64,000 nucleotides of DNA from Paraburkholderia xenovorans LB400 (GTDB lineage Bacteria; Pseudomonadota; Gammaproteobacteria; Burkholderiales; Burkholderiaceae), in assembly GCF_000013645.1 (NCBI RefSeq), contig NC_007953.1, positions 868,001 to 932,000 of the forward strand, read 5' to 3'. The notes under the pieces are model-generated. The model saw nothing but the letters and a program-made list of their open reading frames with translations. It was not told the origin of the DNA and did not search any database. How positions within the stretch are numbered: the stretch's first letter is position 1; the number at the start of each line of letters is the position of its first letter. The position numbers and the translations under genes are program-made. Of the stretch, positions 19,466 through 27,510 are shown piece by piece.

Positions 19466-19861
19466 TCAGGCCGCCCAGATGAGACTCATCACGCCGACGA
19501 ACAGCGCGCGGCCGTCGCCGGATTTGCCGCGGACCTGAAGATCGACATAGCGCCGCTCGCGTTTGAGTTCTTTCGACAGGCAGGTCACGGCCAGATTGAT
19601 CCGGTCGCCGGGCCGCGGCAGGCTGTCGATCGTCAAACGCTGGCGCGCATGCAGATTGCCCGGCGGCCTCGGCGTCACGACGTGCAGATAGCCGCGCATC
19701 ATCAACGCGGTGGCGATGCTCGCGGCCTCGGCGGCGCTGCAGGCGTCGTCCGGCCCGAAGATGCGCTCCCACGACCGCGACAGCGATTTGCAATAAGTCA
19801 GCGTCGTGGCGCCGAGTAACACGCCCGGCTGGAAGTGTTCCCACAGAATCGGTCTGTTCAC
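19466..19861 (-). CDS. MaoC-like N-terminal dehydratase-domain protein
   Basis: 131-residue hot-dog protein of the FAS1/MaoC N-terminal type (WEHFQPGVLLGATTLTYCKS, TPRPPGNLHARQRLTI). It lacks the Asp/His hydratase-2 motif seen in its neighbour, so it is likely the non-catalytic or acyl-binding half of a two-subunit hydratase. It starts with GTG at 19861, overlapping the stop of the DUF35 gene by 4 bp (GTGA). The tight coupling to DUF35 and MaoC genes resembles steroid side-chain operons. Confidence 0.8.
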   Translation of the reverse strand: MNRPILWEHFQPGVLLGATTLTYCKSLSRSWERIFGPDDACSAAEAASIATALMMRGYLHVVTPRPPGNLHARQRLTIDSLPRPGDRINLAVTCLSKELKRERRYVDLQVRGKSGDGRALFVGVMSLIWAA

Positions 19862-20256
19862 TCGACCACCTCGGCATGCGGCACCGCGATCCCATCGAGC
19901 TGACGGAACCCGATCGACACACGCGAGCCAATCTGCAGCGCCGCGCTCGCTCCTCCGCTCACGTTGACCATCAGACGAAAGCCCTCGTCCATGTCGACCA
20001 GGGCGATCGCGTACGGCAGTTCGCTCCTGAATGATTCGCTGGGCGCGCGATACACGATCGTGAAGGTCAGTACGGATCCCCGGCGGTCGGAATCCAGCCA
20101 GTTCAGATCGAGACTCTGGCATTCGCTGCACAGTGCGCGCGGGATCAGTTGCACAGCGCCGCAACGGGCGCATCGTTGATAACGCAGCTTCTCTTCCGCA
20201 CAGCTTTCCCAGAAGGGAGCGGTCTCGGCGGTAGCGCGCGGCAATGGGCGAGACAT
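19858..20256 (-). CDS. DUF35 / OB-fold Zn-ribbon acyl-CoA-associated protein
   Basis: 132-residue protein with a zinc ribbon formed by CARCG and CSEC (residues about 31-51) and a following OB-fold domain. This is the DUF35 family, which partners thiolase-like enzymes; in steroid side-chain degradation the DUF35 domain binds the aldolase Ltp2. Its ATG overlaps the stop of the thiolase-like gene by one base (TGATG at 20254-20258). A structural partner role for that protein is the best guess, not a separate enzyme activity. Confidence 0.87.
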   Translation of the reverse strand: MSRPLPRATAETAPFWESCAEEKLRYQRCARCGAVQLIPRALCSECQSLDLNWLDSDRRGSVLTFTIVYRAPSESFRSELPYAIALVDMDEGFRLMVNVSGGASAALQIGSRVSIGFRQLDGIAVPHAEVVE

Positions 20257-21410
20257 CAATGAGCTCCCAGAACGAGCGAGCAATGCGCGGACAGAATGCC
20301 GCCATCGCCGTGGACGAATGCGAGCTTCGCGTCCTCGACCTGACGGGCGCCGGCGTCGCCGCGTAGTTGATGGACCGCCTCGACCGCGTGGAACATGCCG
20401 CCGGCTGCGCCTGAATGGCCGTACGAAAGCAAGCCGCCGTGCGTATTGCACGGTAGACGGCCGCCCAGGCCCAGCTCGCCACGCGCGGCCGCGACGCCCG
20501 CCTCGCCTCGCTCGAAAAAACCCATCGACTCGAGCTCCACCGCCAGCGTGATGGTGAACGAGTCGTAGATTTCGGCAACGTCGATCTCGGCCGGACCGAC
20601 GCCCGCCCGCGCGAACGCGCGCTGCGCGGAAGCCTTGCAACCGAAACTCGTGAGGCTCGGCGCGGCGATGATGTGTTCGTGCGTGTGTCCCTGCCCGGCG
20701 CCGAGCACGACGATGGGCGCGACGCGCGTGTCGCGCGACGCTTCGCCGCTGCTGATGACGAGCGCCGCGCCGCCGTCCGAAATCAGGCAGCAGTCCAGCA
20801 TGTGCAGCGGCGTGGCGATCGGCTTCGACGCGAGCACGTCGGCCACGGTAATCGGCTCTTGCCTGTGTGCTTTCGGGTGACGCGCCGCGTGGCGCCGCTG
20901 CTCGACCGCGATCGCGGCCAGTTGCTCGGACGTGACTCCGGTTTCGTGCATATAACGCCGCGCCACCAGCGCGTATGAAGCGGGCACGCTGATGCCGAAC
21001 GGGCGCTCGAACTGCGGATGCCCCACTTCGGCGAGCGCCGCAACGGCGCCGTCGCGCGACAGGCCACTGAGCCGGTTGTCGCCCGTGACCACGAGCACGT
21101 GCCGGCATTGCCCGCTTGCGACGAGCGCAGCGGCCTGCATGACCATGATGCAGGCGGTGGCGCCGCCCGCCTGCAGCGCCGCGCAATAGCCCGGATGGAT
21201 GCCGAGCGCCTCACAAAAAACGGAACCGAGCATCAGATGCGGCTCGGTGAATGAATAGGCGCACAACACGCCGTCGATGTCGGCTAGCCGGAGGCCAGCG
21301 TCACCGATCGCACCGAGCGCCGCTTCCGTGTGCAGCGACATGCAACTGCTACCCGGCAACTTCCCCACTGCCGTGTCGTAGGCGCCCGTGATGAAGGCGT
21401 TCATTGTCAT
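20256..21410 (-). CDS. Thiolase-like protein (SCP-x/Ltp2 type), possible retro-aldolase
   Basis: 384-residue thiolase-fold protein and first gene of the leftward run. At the place where thiolases carry the nucleophilic Cys it reads ALQAGGATACIMVMQ, so the usual CxSG cysteine appears to be missing. Tyr residues occur in EIYDSFT and in GGLLSYGHSGAAGG. Ltp2-type aldolases likewise lack the thiolase Cys, use tyrosines and need a DUF35 partner, which is encoded next. I infer retro-aldol cleavage of a beta-hydroxyacyl-CoA rather than thiolysis. An upstream in-frame start at 21467 would place the start inside the promoter region, so 21410 is preferred. Confidence 0.82.
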   Translation of the reverse strand: MTMNAFITGAYDTAVGKLPGSSCMSLHTEAALGAIGDAGLRLADIDGVLCAYSFTEPHLMLGSVFCEALGIHPGYCAALQAGGATACIMVMQAAALVASGQCRHVLVVTGDNRLSGLSRDGAVAALAEVGHPQFERPFGISVPASYALVARRYMHETGVTSEQLAAIAVEQRRHAARHPKAHRQEPITVADVLASKPIATPLHMLDCCLISDGGAALVISSGEASRDTRVAPIVVLGAGQGHTHEHIIAAPSLTSFGCKASAQRAFARAGVGPAEIDVAEIYDSFTITLAVELESMGFFERGEAGVAAARGELGLGGRLPCNTHGGLLSYGHSGAAGGMFHAVEAVHQLRGDAGARQVEDAKLAFVHGDGGILSAHCSLVLGAH

Positions 21411-21473
21411 GGCTCGCTCGTCTCCCGGATCGTCGGTCAAAGCCGACTGCGATAATTCTCTATACAAAACATA

Positions 21474-21489
21474 ATTCGTTGTGTCGAAT
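21474..21489. promoter_or_regulatory. ATTCG-N6-CGAAT inverted repeat upstream of the leftward run
   Basis: ATTCGTTGTGTCGAAT is a perfect 5-6-5 inverted repeat 64 bp before the start at 21410. On the minus strand it overlaps a possible -35 (TTCGAC) spaced 18 bp from TATAGA. The same arrangement of half-sites occurs at 21750-21765 and, with one mismatch, at 27381-27396. It is therefore a candidate IclR-family operator for the thiolase operon. Confidence 0.5.
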
Positions 21490-21702
21490 GGTATAGTCGG
21501 CTTTGCAGGACGTCAACAAGAAGTTCGTCGGCTGCGGGTCGAGTCCAACAGGGTTCGAATGGATTCCTCTCTGGAACAGCCGAAATTACACTGGTGCAGC
21601 GCAATCGAGCAGGCGATCTAGCGGACGGGCGCGCATCGCCGCGTGGGGAATCATGCCGCCGCCCACCCGGATACCCGTCCCAGATGCGCACGAATACAGA
21701 GG

Positions 21703-21732
21703 TTGACGCCAACGATTTCGCGTTACTATAAT
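21703..21732 (+). promoter_or_regulatory. Sigma-70 promoter of the Liv-type transporter operon
   Basis: TTGACG (21703-21708) and a perfect TATAAT (21727-21732) are separated by 18 bp. It points at the substrate-binding-protein gene at 21880. The arrangement is identical to the promoter at 27334-27363, including spacer length and distance to the downstream operator. Confidence 0.8.
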
Positions 21733-21740
21733 TTGCTTCA

Positions 21741-21765
21741 GCGAATTATATTCGCTATAACGAAT
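21741..21765. promoter_or_regulatory. Operator overlapping the transcription start of the Liv operon
   Basis: GCGAAT-TAT-ATTCGC (21741-21755) is a perfect inverted repeat, and it shares its right arm with ATTCG-N6-CGAAT (21750-21765). It begins 14 bp after the first base of the -10 box, where a bound regulator would block initiation. The same compound site is present at 27372-27396. Confidence 0.65.
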
Positions 21766-21879
21766 AAATGACGTTGAGGACTATCAGCGGACCGACCAAA
21801 CAGGAGAGTCCGCCTGCTCTCGTAGCTGTTAAAAAAACGCGCAGGAGTCGCATCAATCGCGCGAATACAAGGAGACACC

Positions 21880-23085
21880 ATGCAACGCGCTCGTTTCGTG
21901 ACCATCGCGCTCGTGCTGACGCTGGCGTGCTACGCCGCGGCCGCCGAGGCCGTGGTCAAGGTCGGTGTGGTCATTCCGCTGTCGGGCATGACGTCGCAAA
22001 TCGGCGACAAGGTCAAGGCGGCCTACAGCCTCGCGCAACAGGAAATCAATGCCGCCGGCGGCATCAATGGGGAGCCGTTGCAGTTCGTCTTCGCCGACCA
22101 CCAGGGCAAGCCGGACGTCGGCGCGCGCGAGGCCGAACGGCTGATCGAACAGGACAAGGTGCAGGCGCTGACTGGTTCCTATGAGAGCGGCGTGACACTG
22201 GCGGTCGCGCAGGTGGCCGAGCGCCGCAAGGTTCCCTACCTCGTGCCGTACTCCGCCGCGGACCGCATCACGGAATCGGGCTTCAGGTACACGTTCCGCA
22301 CGCGTCCGCCGTCGCGCGTCTGGGTCGACACGATGTTCGACTACCTCGCCAGCGCCGCGGCGCAAAGCGGCAAGCCGTTCAACACGGTGGCCATATTGTC
22401 GGAAGACGGCGCGTATGGGCAAGGCATCGTCGAAGACATCAGGCAGTCCGCCGCCGCCCACCACAAACAGATCGTCGATGTCGAAACGTTTCACGGCGGC
22501 GCGCAGGATCTGACTGCGCAAATCAGTAAAATCAGGGCGTCGGGCGCCGACGCGATTCTGGCCGCGTCCTATCTGAACGACACGATGAAAGCCGTGCAGA
22601 CGATGAACATGCTGCAGTTCCGGCGTCCGTACATGACGATCGGTACCGGCGAGATCGATGCCGGTTTCTTTCAGCTCGGGCCGCTAGCGGAAAACCAGGT
22701 CGGTACGACCGCGTGGCTGCCCGATATCAAGGTGCCCGGCGCAGCCGATTTCGCCGCGCGCGTGAAGAACGCGCTGAAGATCGACGCGAACGACGATGTC
22801 GCCTATGCGTACTCCTCGGCGTATGTCTACAAGGAAGCGGTGGAAGCCGGCAAGTCCGCCGCTCCGGAAGCCGTGCGCCAGGCGCTCGCCACGCACACGT
22901 TCACTTCCGCGCGCGCGAACCTGGTACCGCACCAGGGAGCCTATCTGAAGTTCGACGCCAAAGGACAGGCCAATACCGTCATCCTGGCCGCGCAGGCGCA
23001 AGGCGGCCGCTGGGTCACCGTCTGGCCGGCGGCACTGGCCGGCGCGTCGAACAGGCTTGGCCAGTGGGTGCCCGGCAACCGCTAG
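21880..23085 (+). CDS. ABC transporter substrate-binding protein (Leu/Ile/Val-binding type)
   Basis: Periplasmic binding protein of the Peripla_BP_6 class, 401 residues. The signal peptide ends at AEA before VVKVGVVIPLSGMTSQIGD. The core has QEINAAGGINGEPLQF, ALTGSYESGVTLAVAQVAE and the second lobe VAILSEDGAYGQG. It heads a complete livHMGF-type operon. Such systems in Burkholderiales often import aromatic or other carboxylic acids rather than amino acids, and the surrounding acyl-CoA genes favour that here. The specific ligand is unknown. Confidence 0.92.
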   Translation: MQRARFVTIALVLTLACYAAAAEAVVKVGVVIPLSGMTSQIGDKVKAAYSLAQQEINAAGGINGEPLQFVFADHQGKPDVGAREAERLIEQDKVQALTGSYESGVTLAVAQVAERRKVPYLVPYSAADRITESGFRYTFRTRPPSRVWVDTMFDYLASAAAQSGKPFNTVAILSEDGAYGQGIVEDIRQSAAAHHKQIVDVETFHGGAQDLTAQISKIRASGADAILAASYLNDTMKAVQTMNMLQFRRPYMTIGTGEIDAGFFQLGPLAENQVGTTAWLPDIKVPGAADFAARVKNALKIDANDDVAYAYSSAYVYKEAVEAGKSAAPEAVRQALATHTFTSARANLVPHQGAYLKFDAKGQANTVILAAQAQGGRWVTVWPAALAGASNRLGQWVPGNR

Positions 23086-23119
23086 GTGCGCCTTTCTCTC
23101 TCAGTCATCGCTTATCCCT

Positions 23120-23986
23120 ATGTACATAGTCATTGCGCAGGCGGTCATCGACGGGTTGCTGAATGCCGGTATTTTCGGCCTGGCGGCGGTGGGTCTCACG
23201 CTGTTGTTCGGCGTGATGCGGGTCGTGAACTTCGCCCACGGCGACCTGTTGATGGTCGGCATGTACGCGACCTACGTGCTGTACAGCGCCGGTCATATCC
23301 ATCCCTATCTGTCGGCCGTCATTGTCGTGCCCGCGCTCGCGCTGCTCGGCGTGGCCATGTATCGCTTCCTGCTGCGTCCGCTCTCCGGCGCGCCCGAGCA
23401 CGCCCAGTTGCTGGTCACGCTCGGACTCTCCATGGTGCTGCAAAACGTCGTGCTGTCGCTGTTCGGCGCGGATTTCCGTTCGATCAACGTGCCGGTCAGC
23501 AACGAGGCGTTCGAGCTCGGCGCGATCGTTCTGCCGGCCGCGCGTCTGTATGGCTTTGTTGTCGGCATGGGCGCGTGTATCGCCCTGTACCTCTTTTTGC
23601 GCTACACGGACTTCGGCGTCATCACGCGCGCGGCAGTGCAGGATCGCACTGCCGCGGCGCTCGCCGGTATCGATGTCGAGCGAGTGCTGGTGATTTCCAC
23701 GGCAATCGCGGTGGGCCTGCTCGGTCTCGCAGCCGCGTGGCTGGTGCCGATGGTGTATCTGTCGTCCGAGGTGGGCCACACGTACCTGCTGCCCTCGTTC
23801 ATCATCGTCATTCTCGGCGGCATGGGCAGTGTACGCGGCGCCATTCTCGGATCGATCGTCTATGGTCTGAGCCAGAGCCTGGGAGCCGTGCTCGTACCCG
23901 GTTCGCTGGGCATTCTCGTGCCGTTGATCACCTTCGTCGCGCTCTTGCTGGTTCGGCCGAGCGGCCTTTTCCGGGGAACCGTATGA
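23120..23986 (+). CDS. livH: ABC transporter permease, LivH type
   Basis: Inner-membrane permease of 288 residues with about eight hydrophobic helices. It has the conserved FGVMRVVNFAHGDLLMVGMY segment near the N-terminus and the IVILGGMGSVRGAILGS loop that contacts the ATPases. The start at 23120 (MYIVIAQAVIDGLLNAGIFG) fits the family. The longer GTG-started reading from 23057 overlaps the previous gene and adds an unrelated stretch. It is the second gene of the transporter operon. Confidence 0.93.
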   Translation: MYIVIAQAVIDGLLNAGIFGLAAVGLTLLFGVMRVVNFAHGDLLMVGMYATYVLYSAGHIHPYLSAVIVVPALALLGVAMYRFLLRPLSGAPEHAQLLVTLGLSMVLQNVVLSLFGADFRSINVPVSNEAFELGAIVLPAARLYGFVVGMGACIALYLFLRYTDFGVITRAAVQDRTAAALAGIDVERVLVISTAIAVGLLGLAAAWLVPMVYLSSEVGHTYLLPSFIIVILGGMGSVRGAILGSIVYGLSQSLGAVLVPGSLGILVPLITFVALLLVRPSGLFRGTV

Positions 23987-24987
23987 TTTCCAGAAGCATG
24001 GCGTTGTGCACGACGGTGATCGGCATCGCGGTGCTGGGGTTGCCGTGGATCGGCAACAGCTTCGCCGTCACGACAGCGATCGCCGTACTCTACCTGGCTT
24101 ACCAGGCCCTTGCATGGAATCTGACCGGCGGGCTCGCCGGCCAGTTTTCGCTCGGCAATACGATCTTTATCGGTGCCGGCGCCTATACGTCCACATACCT
24201 CTTCCTGACCTTCGGTCTGTCGCCATGGTTCGGCCTGATTGCCGGCGCACTGCTCGCGGTGGTGCTCGCTTATCTGATTGGCCTGCTCACGTTCCGGCTG
24301 AACCTGCGCGGCCTGTACTTCGCGATGGTCACACTCGCGCTGGCGCAGATGGTTCAGGTACTGGTCGAGAACATGCCGTCCCTTGGTGGTGCCTACGGTC
24401 TGCTGATTCCCGTGCGCGGCACCAGCTTCGCAGCGTTCCAGTTCGAATCTCGCGCAGCGTATTACTACATCGTGCTCGGCATGGTAACGGGCGCCGCGTG
24501 TCTGATGACCGCCATTCGACGCGGACGTGCTGGCCTCATGCTCGACGGACTGCGGGAAAACGAGAACGCGGCACGCGCGGTCGGCGTGCCGATCGTGCGC
24601 AACATGCAGATCGCGTTCGGGCTCAGCGCGTGCCTCGCGGCGGTGGGCGGAACCTTCATCGCGCAGTACACCCTTTTCATCGACCCCAAGTCCACCTTTG
24701 CATGGACCGAGGCGGTGTATTTCCTGCTGCCCGCCGTCGTCGGCGGTTCGCGCCACTGGTGGGGTCCGGTGATCGGCGCGATTCTGCTCGGCGTGGTGTC
24801 GGACGGCACGCAACTTCTATTCGGCGACTCGATCAAGGGCCTTCCACAAATCATCTACGGCATCGTCGTGATCATCGTTGTGATGCGCACGCGCGTCGGC
24901 ATCGCGGACTGGTTCCTGCAACAGTGGCACGCGCGCCAGCACGCGGCGCAAGACACCGCACCGGAGAAATCTCGTGGCGCTGCTTGA
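23983..24987 (+). CDS. livM: ABC transporter permease, LivM type
   Basis: 334-residue permease. Typical segments are LAWNLTGGLAGQFSLGNTIFIGAGAY, LRGLYFAMVTLALAQMVQVL, GLRENENAARAVGV and the C-terminal AVVGGSRHWWGPVIGAILLGV coupling region. Its ATG overlaps the livH stop by 4 bp (ATGA at 23983-23986). The frame is open well upstream, but that part is a shadow of livH. Confidence 0.93.
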   Translation: MISRSMALCTTVIGIAVLGLPWIGNSFAVTTAIAVLYLAYQALAWNLTGGLAGQFSLGNTIFIGAGAYTSTYLFLTFGLSPWFGLIAGALLAVVLAYLIGLLTFRLNLRGLYFAMVTLALAQMVQVLVENMPSLGGAYGLLIPVRGTSFAAFQFESRAAYYYIVLGMVTGAACLMTAIRRGRAGLMLDGLRENENAARAVGVPIVRNMQIAFGLSACLAAVGGTFIAQYTLFIDPKSTFAWTEAVYFLLPAVVGGSRHWWGPVIGAILLGVVSDGTQLLFGDSIKGLPQIIYGIVVIIVVMRTRVGIADWFLQQWHARQHAAQDTAPEKSRGAA

Positions 24988-25699
24988 AGTCAACCATCTC
25001 ACCAAACGTTTCGGCGGCCTGACCGCGGTCAACGACGTATCGTTCTCGGTCGACGAGCATCAGATTCTCGGCGTCATCGGTCCCAATGGCGCCGGCAAGA
25101 GCACCCTATTCACGCTGCTCACCGGCTTCACGCGCCCAAGCGCGGGCGAGTGGTCGATCGCCGGCGTATCGCTGCACGGACGCAATCCGGAGCAGATCTG
25201 CAAAGCCGGCATCGTGAGAACGTTCCAGATCGTTCAGCCGTTCTGGAGCATGAGTGTGTTCGAGAACGCGATGGTCGCGGCCGTACATCGGAGCCGGTCA
25301 CGAGCCCAAGCTCGCGAACTGGCGGAAGAATCGCTCGCCTGGGTCGGACTGTCGGCGAAACGCGACTATCCCATCGGCAGTCTGACGATCGCCGACAAGA
25401 AAGCGCTTGAAATGGCCAAGGCCTGCGCGTCGGGCGCCCGTGTCATCCTGCTCGACGAAGTCATGGCCGGCTTGCGGCCTGGCGAAGTCGACCGCGTCGT
25501 GCAGACCGTGCTCACGCTGCGGCGCGAACGCGGCCTCACCTTTCTCGTCGTCGAACATCATATGGATGCCGTCATGACCCTGTCCGATCAGATCCTCGTA
25601 CTCAATTTCGGCGCGTTGCTCGCCAAAGGAACGCCGGAACAGATCCAGCGCGACACGCGGGTCCAGGAAGCGTATCTGGGAGTGACGCTGCATGCTTGA
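24974..25699 (+). CDS. livG: ABC transporter ATP-binding protein, LivG type
   Basis: ATPase of 241 residues that starts with GTG at 24974, overlapping livM by 14 bp. It has Walker A GPNGAGKST, the Q-loop region (VRTFQIVQPFW), and Walker B VILLDEVMAGL, where LivG proteins usually have DEPxAGL; the Glu next to the Walker B Asp is kept. The switch His is present (VVEHHMDAVM). The ABC signature is poorly conserved (SLTIADKKALEMAKA in place of LSYGQQR), a feature of some LivG relatives. It pairs with LivF. Confidence 0.9.
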   Translation: MALLEVNHLTKRFGGLTAVNDVSFSVDEHQILGVIGPNGAGKSTLFTLLTGFTRPSAGEWSIAGVSLHGRNPEQICKAGIVRTFQIVQPFWSMSVFENAMVAAVHRSRSRAQARELAEESLAWVGLSAKRDYPIGSLTIADKKALEMAKACASGARVILLDEVMAGLRPGEVDRVVQTVLTLRRERGLTFLVVEHHMDAVMTLSDQILVLNFGALLAKGTPEQIQRDTRVQEAYLGVTLHA

Positions 25700-26414
25700 A
25701 CTCATCGACGTGCATGCCGGCTACGGCGACACCGAAATCCTGCACGGCGTCTCGCTCGAAGTGCGGGCCGGTACGCTGGTTGCGCTGGTGGGCGGCAATG
25801 CCGCCGGCAAATCGACACTTGCGGGCAGCGTCGCCGGAACCGTTCCGGTGCGCGGCGGGCGAGTTCTGTTCGAAGGTCGCGACCTTGCGTCGTTACGCGC
25901 CCACGAACGCGCGCGGGCCGGTATCGTGCTCGTGCCGGAAGGTCGCAAGCTGTTTCCCCAGCTCTCGGTCGAGGAAACCCTGTTGACCTCCTCCTCGTTC
26001 GCACCGGCGCGTACGCATCGCAAGCAGAACATCGAGCGGATGTATGCGCTCTTTCCGCGTCTGGTCGAGCGGCGCAAGCAACTCGCCGCCACCATGTCCG
26101 GCGGCGAACAGCAGATGCTGGCGATCGCCCGTGGTCTGATGTCGGAACCACGATTGCTGATTCTGGATGAACCGTCACTGGGTCTTGCGCCCATGATGGT
26201 GGAGCAGATCTTCGTCGCGGCGCAGGCCTTGCAGGCGCAGGGGCTGACCATCCTGCTGATCGAACAGCATCTGAACGAAGCCTTGAAGCGCTGCGACTTC
26301 GCTTACGTCGTGGAAAACGGCTGTGTGGTGCTGTCGGGCTCGGGATCCGAACTGCTTGCCGATGCCCGACTGCGCGAGGCCTACCTGGGCAAGTCCGGTC
26401 GCGTCGCGGCGTAG
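25692..26414 (+). CDS. livF: ABC transporter ATP-binding protein, LivF type
   Basis: ATPase of 240 residues overlapping livG by 8 bp. It shows Walker A GGNAAGKST, the ABC signature MSGGEQQMLAIARGLM, Walker B LLILDEPSLGLAP and the switch His in LIEQHLNEALK. It is the last gene of the transporter operon and converges on the IclR regulator gene 54 bp downstream. A short imperfect hairpin (26424-26443) lies between them but has no T-tract. Confidence 0.93.
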   Translation: MLELIDVHAGYGDTEILHGVSLEVRAGTLVALVGGNAAGKSTLAGSVAGTVPVRGGRVLFEGRDLASLRAHERARAGIVLVPEGRKLFPQLSVEETLLTSSSFAPARTHRKQNIERMYALFPRLVERRKQLAATMSGGEQQMLAIARGLMSEPRLLILDEPSLGLAPMMVEQIFVAAQALQAQGLTILLIEQHLNEALKRCDFAYVVENGCVVLSGSGSELLADARLREAYLGKSGRVAA

Positions 26415-26468
26415 AGACCGCGCAGGGACCGCTGGCCGTCCCTCGTATGGATCCCGCAGCGTGAGCGT

Positions 26469-27251
26469 TCAGGCCGCCCTGACCCGCCCGGAAATCGCTC
26501 GGGAAGCCTCGATTGCGCGCGCTCCCAGATCTTCTCCGAGCGCCCGGATGGCCGCCCGGTTGAGCTGGGCGCTGAAGCTCACGGCGCTGATCGCCATCAC
26601 CGCGCGCTTGTTCGCGTCGATCACGGGCGCTGAAACAGTGGTGACGCCTTTCACATAATTGCCGTTGTCGACCGCATAGCCACGCTCCTTCACGTCCTGA
26701 ACCTCCGCGTAATACTCTTCGAACGACGGCGCGTTTTCCCAGCGAAAACTTTCGATGCGGGTACGCAGCTCGTCCGCGCTGAGTTCCGAATAGGCGGCCA
26801 TGCAACGGCCCAATGCGGCGAGGTACATGGGCAGGCGTTGCCCGATGCTCATGTGGACGCGCATTGCCGCGGGATTGTCCGCGAGGTCGACGAGTACGAC
26901 GCGCTCATTGCGAGTGCGCTCCCATAGCGTTGCCGTCACCTTATGCTGTTGCGCGATGCTTTCGAGTTGCGGCCTGAGCAACCGCGCGAACGACGCCTGA
27001 TCCAGTGCGCCCTTCGCAAGCTCCACCAGACCGATGCCGATGGTATAGGTCTTGGTGCGCTCGTCGAATGTCACCAGACCTTCGTGCACGAGGGTCTTGA
27101 GAAGGTTGAAGCAGGTGCTCGAGTTGAGTTCGAGGTCGCGCGCGACTCGCGTGACGCCTACCGGTGTAGGCATCCCCGCGAGATAGCGCAGCACGGCAAG
27201 GCCACTACTCAGCGCGCCGACGAGTTTTTCTGCCACTGGAATTTGAGACAT
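26469..27251 (-). CDS. IclR-family transcriptional regulator
   Basis: 260-residue regulator. It has an N-terminal winged helix (LAVLRYLAGMPTPVGVTRVARDLELNSSTCFNLLKTLVHEGLV) and a C-terminal IclR effector domain (ATLWERTRNERVVLVDLAD, MYLAALGRCMAAY, GYAVDNGNYVKGVTTVSAPV). A GTG 57 bp upstream is an alternative start adding 19 residues; the Met at 27251 fits family length better. It lies between the Liv operon and the divergent CoA-ligase operon. The matching inverted repeats at both promoters make it the likely regulator of the island. IclR proteins may repress or activate; the site just downstream of the -10 favours repression. Confidence 0.9.
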   Translation of the reverse strand: MSQIPVAEKLVGALSSGLAVLRYLAGMPTPVGVTRVARDLELNSSTCFNLLKTLVHEGLVTFDERTKTYTIGIGLVELAKGALDQASFARLLRPQLESIAQQHKVTATLWERTRNERVVLVDLADNPAAMRVHMSIGQRLPMYLAALGRCMAAYSELSADELRTRIESFRWENAPSFEEYYAEVQDVKERGYAVDNGNYVKGVTTVSAPVIDANKRAVMAISAVSFSAQLNRAAIRALGEDLGARAIEASRAISGRVRAA

Positions 27252-27333
27252 GAGACGTAAGTGGTCCGCTTGTTCTGACCTGACGGTCGTGGTTGAAAAA
27301 TGAAGCACCAGGACGTTTCGGATACTTGAGAGA

Positions 27334-27363
27334 TTGACGCGGCCGAAACACTATCACTATAAT
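27334..27363 (+). promoter_or_regulatory. Sigma-70 promoter of the CoA-ligase operon
   Basis: TTGACG (27334-27339) and a perfect TATAAT (27358-27363) with an 18-bp spacer. It matches the Liv-operon promoter at 21703 in both hexamers and in spacer length. It drives the genes from 27511 rightward. Confidence 0.8.
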
Positions 27364-27371
27364 TCCCTACA

Positions 27372-27396
27372 GCGAATTCTATTCGCAATAAAGAAT
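27372..27396. promoter_or_regulatory. Operator overlapping the transcription start of the ligase operon
   Basis: GCGAAT-TCT-ATTCGC (27372-27386) is a perfect inverted repeat beginning 14 bp after the first base of the -10, exactly as at the Liv promoter. It merges with ATTCG-CAATAA-AGAAT (27381-27396), which has one mismatch to the other two copies. Confidence 0.65.
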
Positions 27397-27510
27397 AAAA
27401 GCCATCCCTAAAGCGGAGCGCCTGGTTCGTGAGATGAACCGGGGCCTGCTTGCCGGGGCATGTCATAGCTGGTGAAAAAGGCGCGTCCATGCGCGCACCC
27501 AGGAGACTTC

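Noticed and set aside
26424..26443. Hairpin between livF and the IclR gene as a terminator
   Set aside because: Only a 6-bp stem (AGGGAC/GTCCCT) and no T-tract on either strand; too weak to call.
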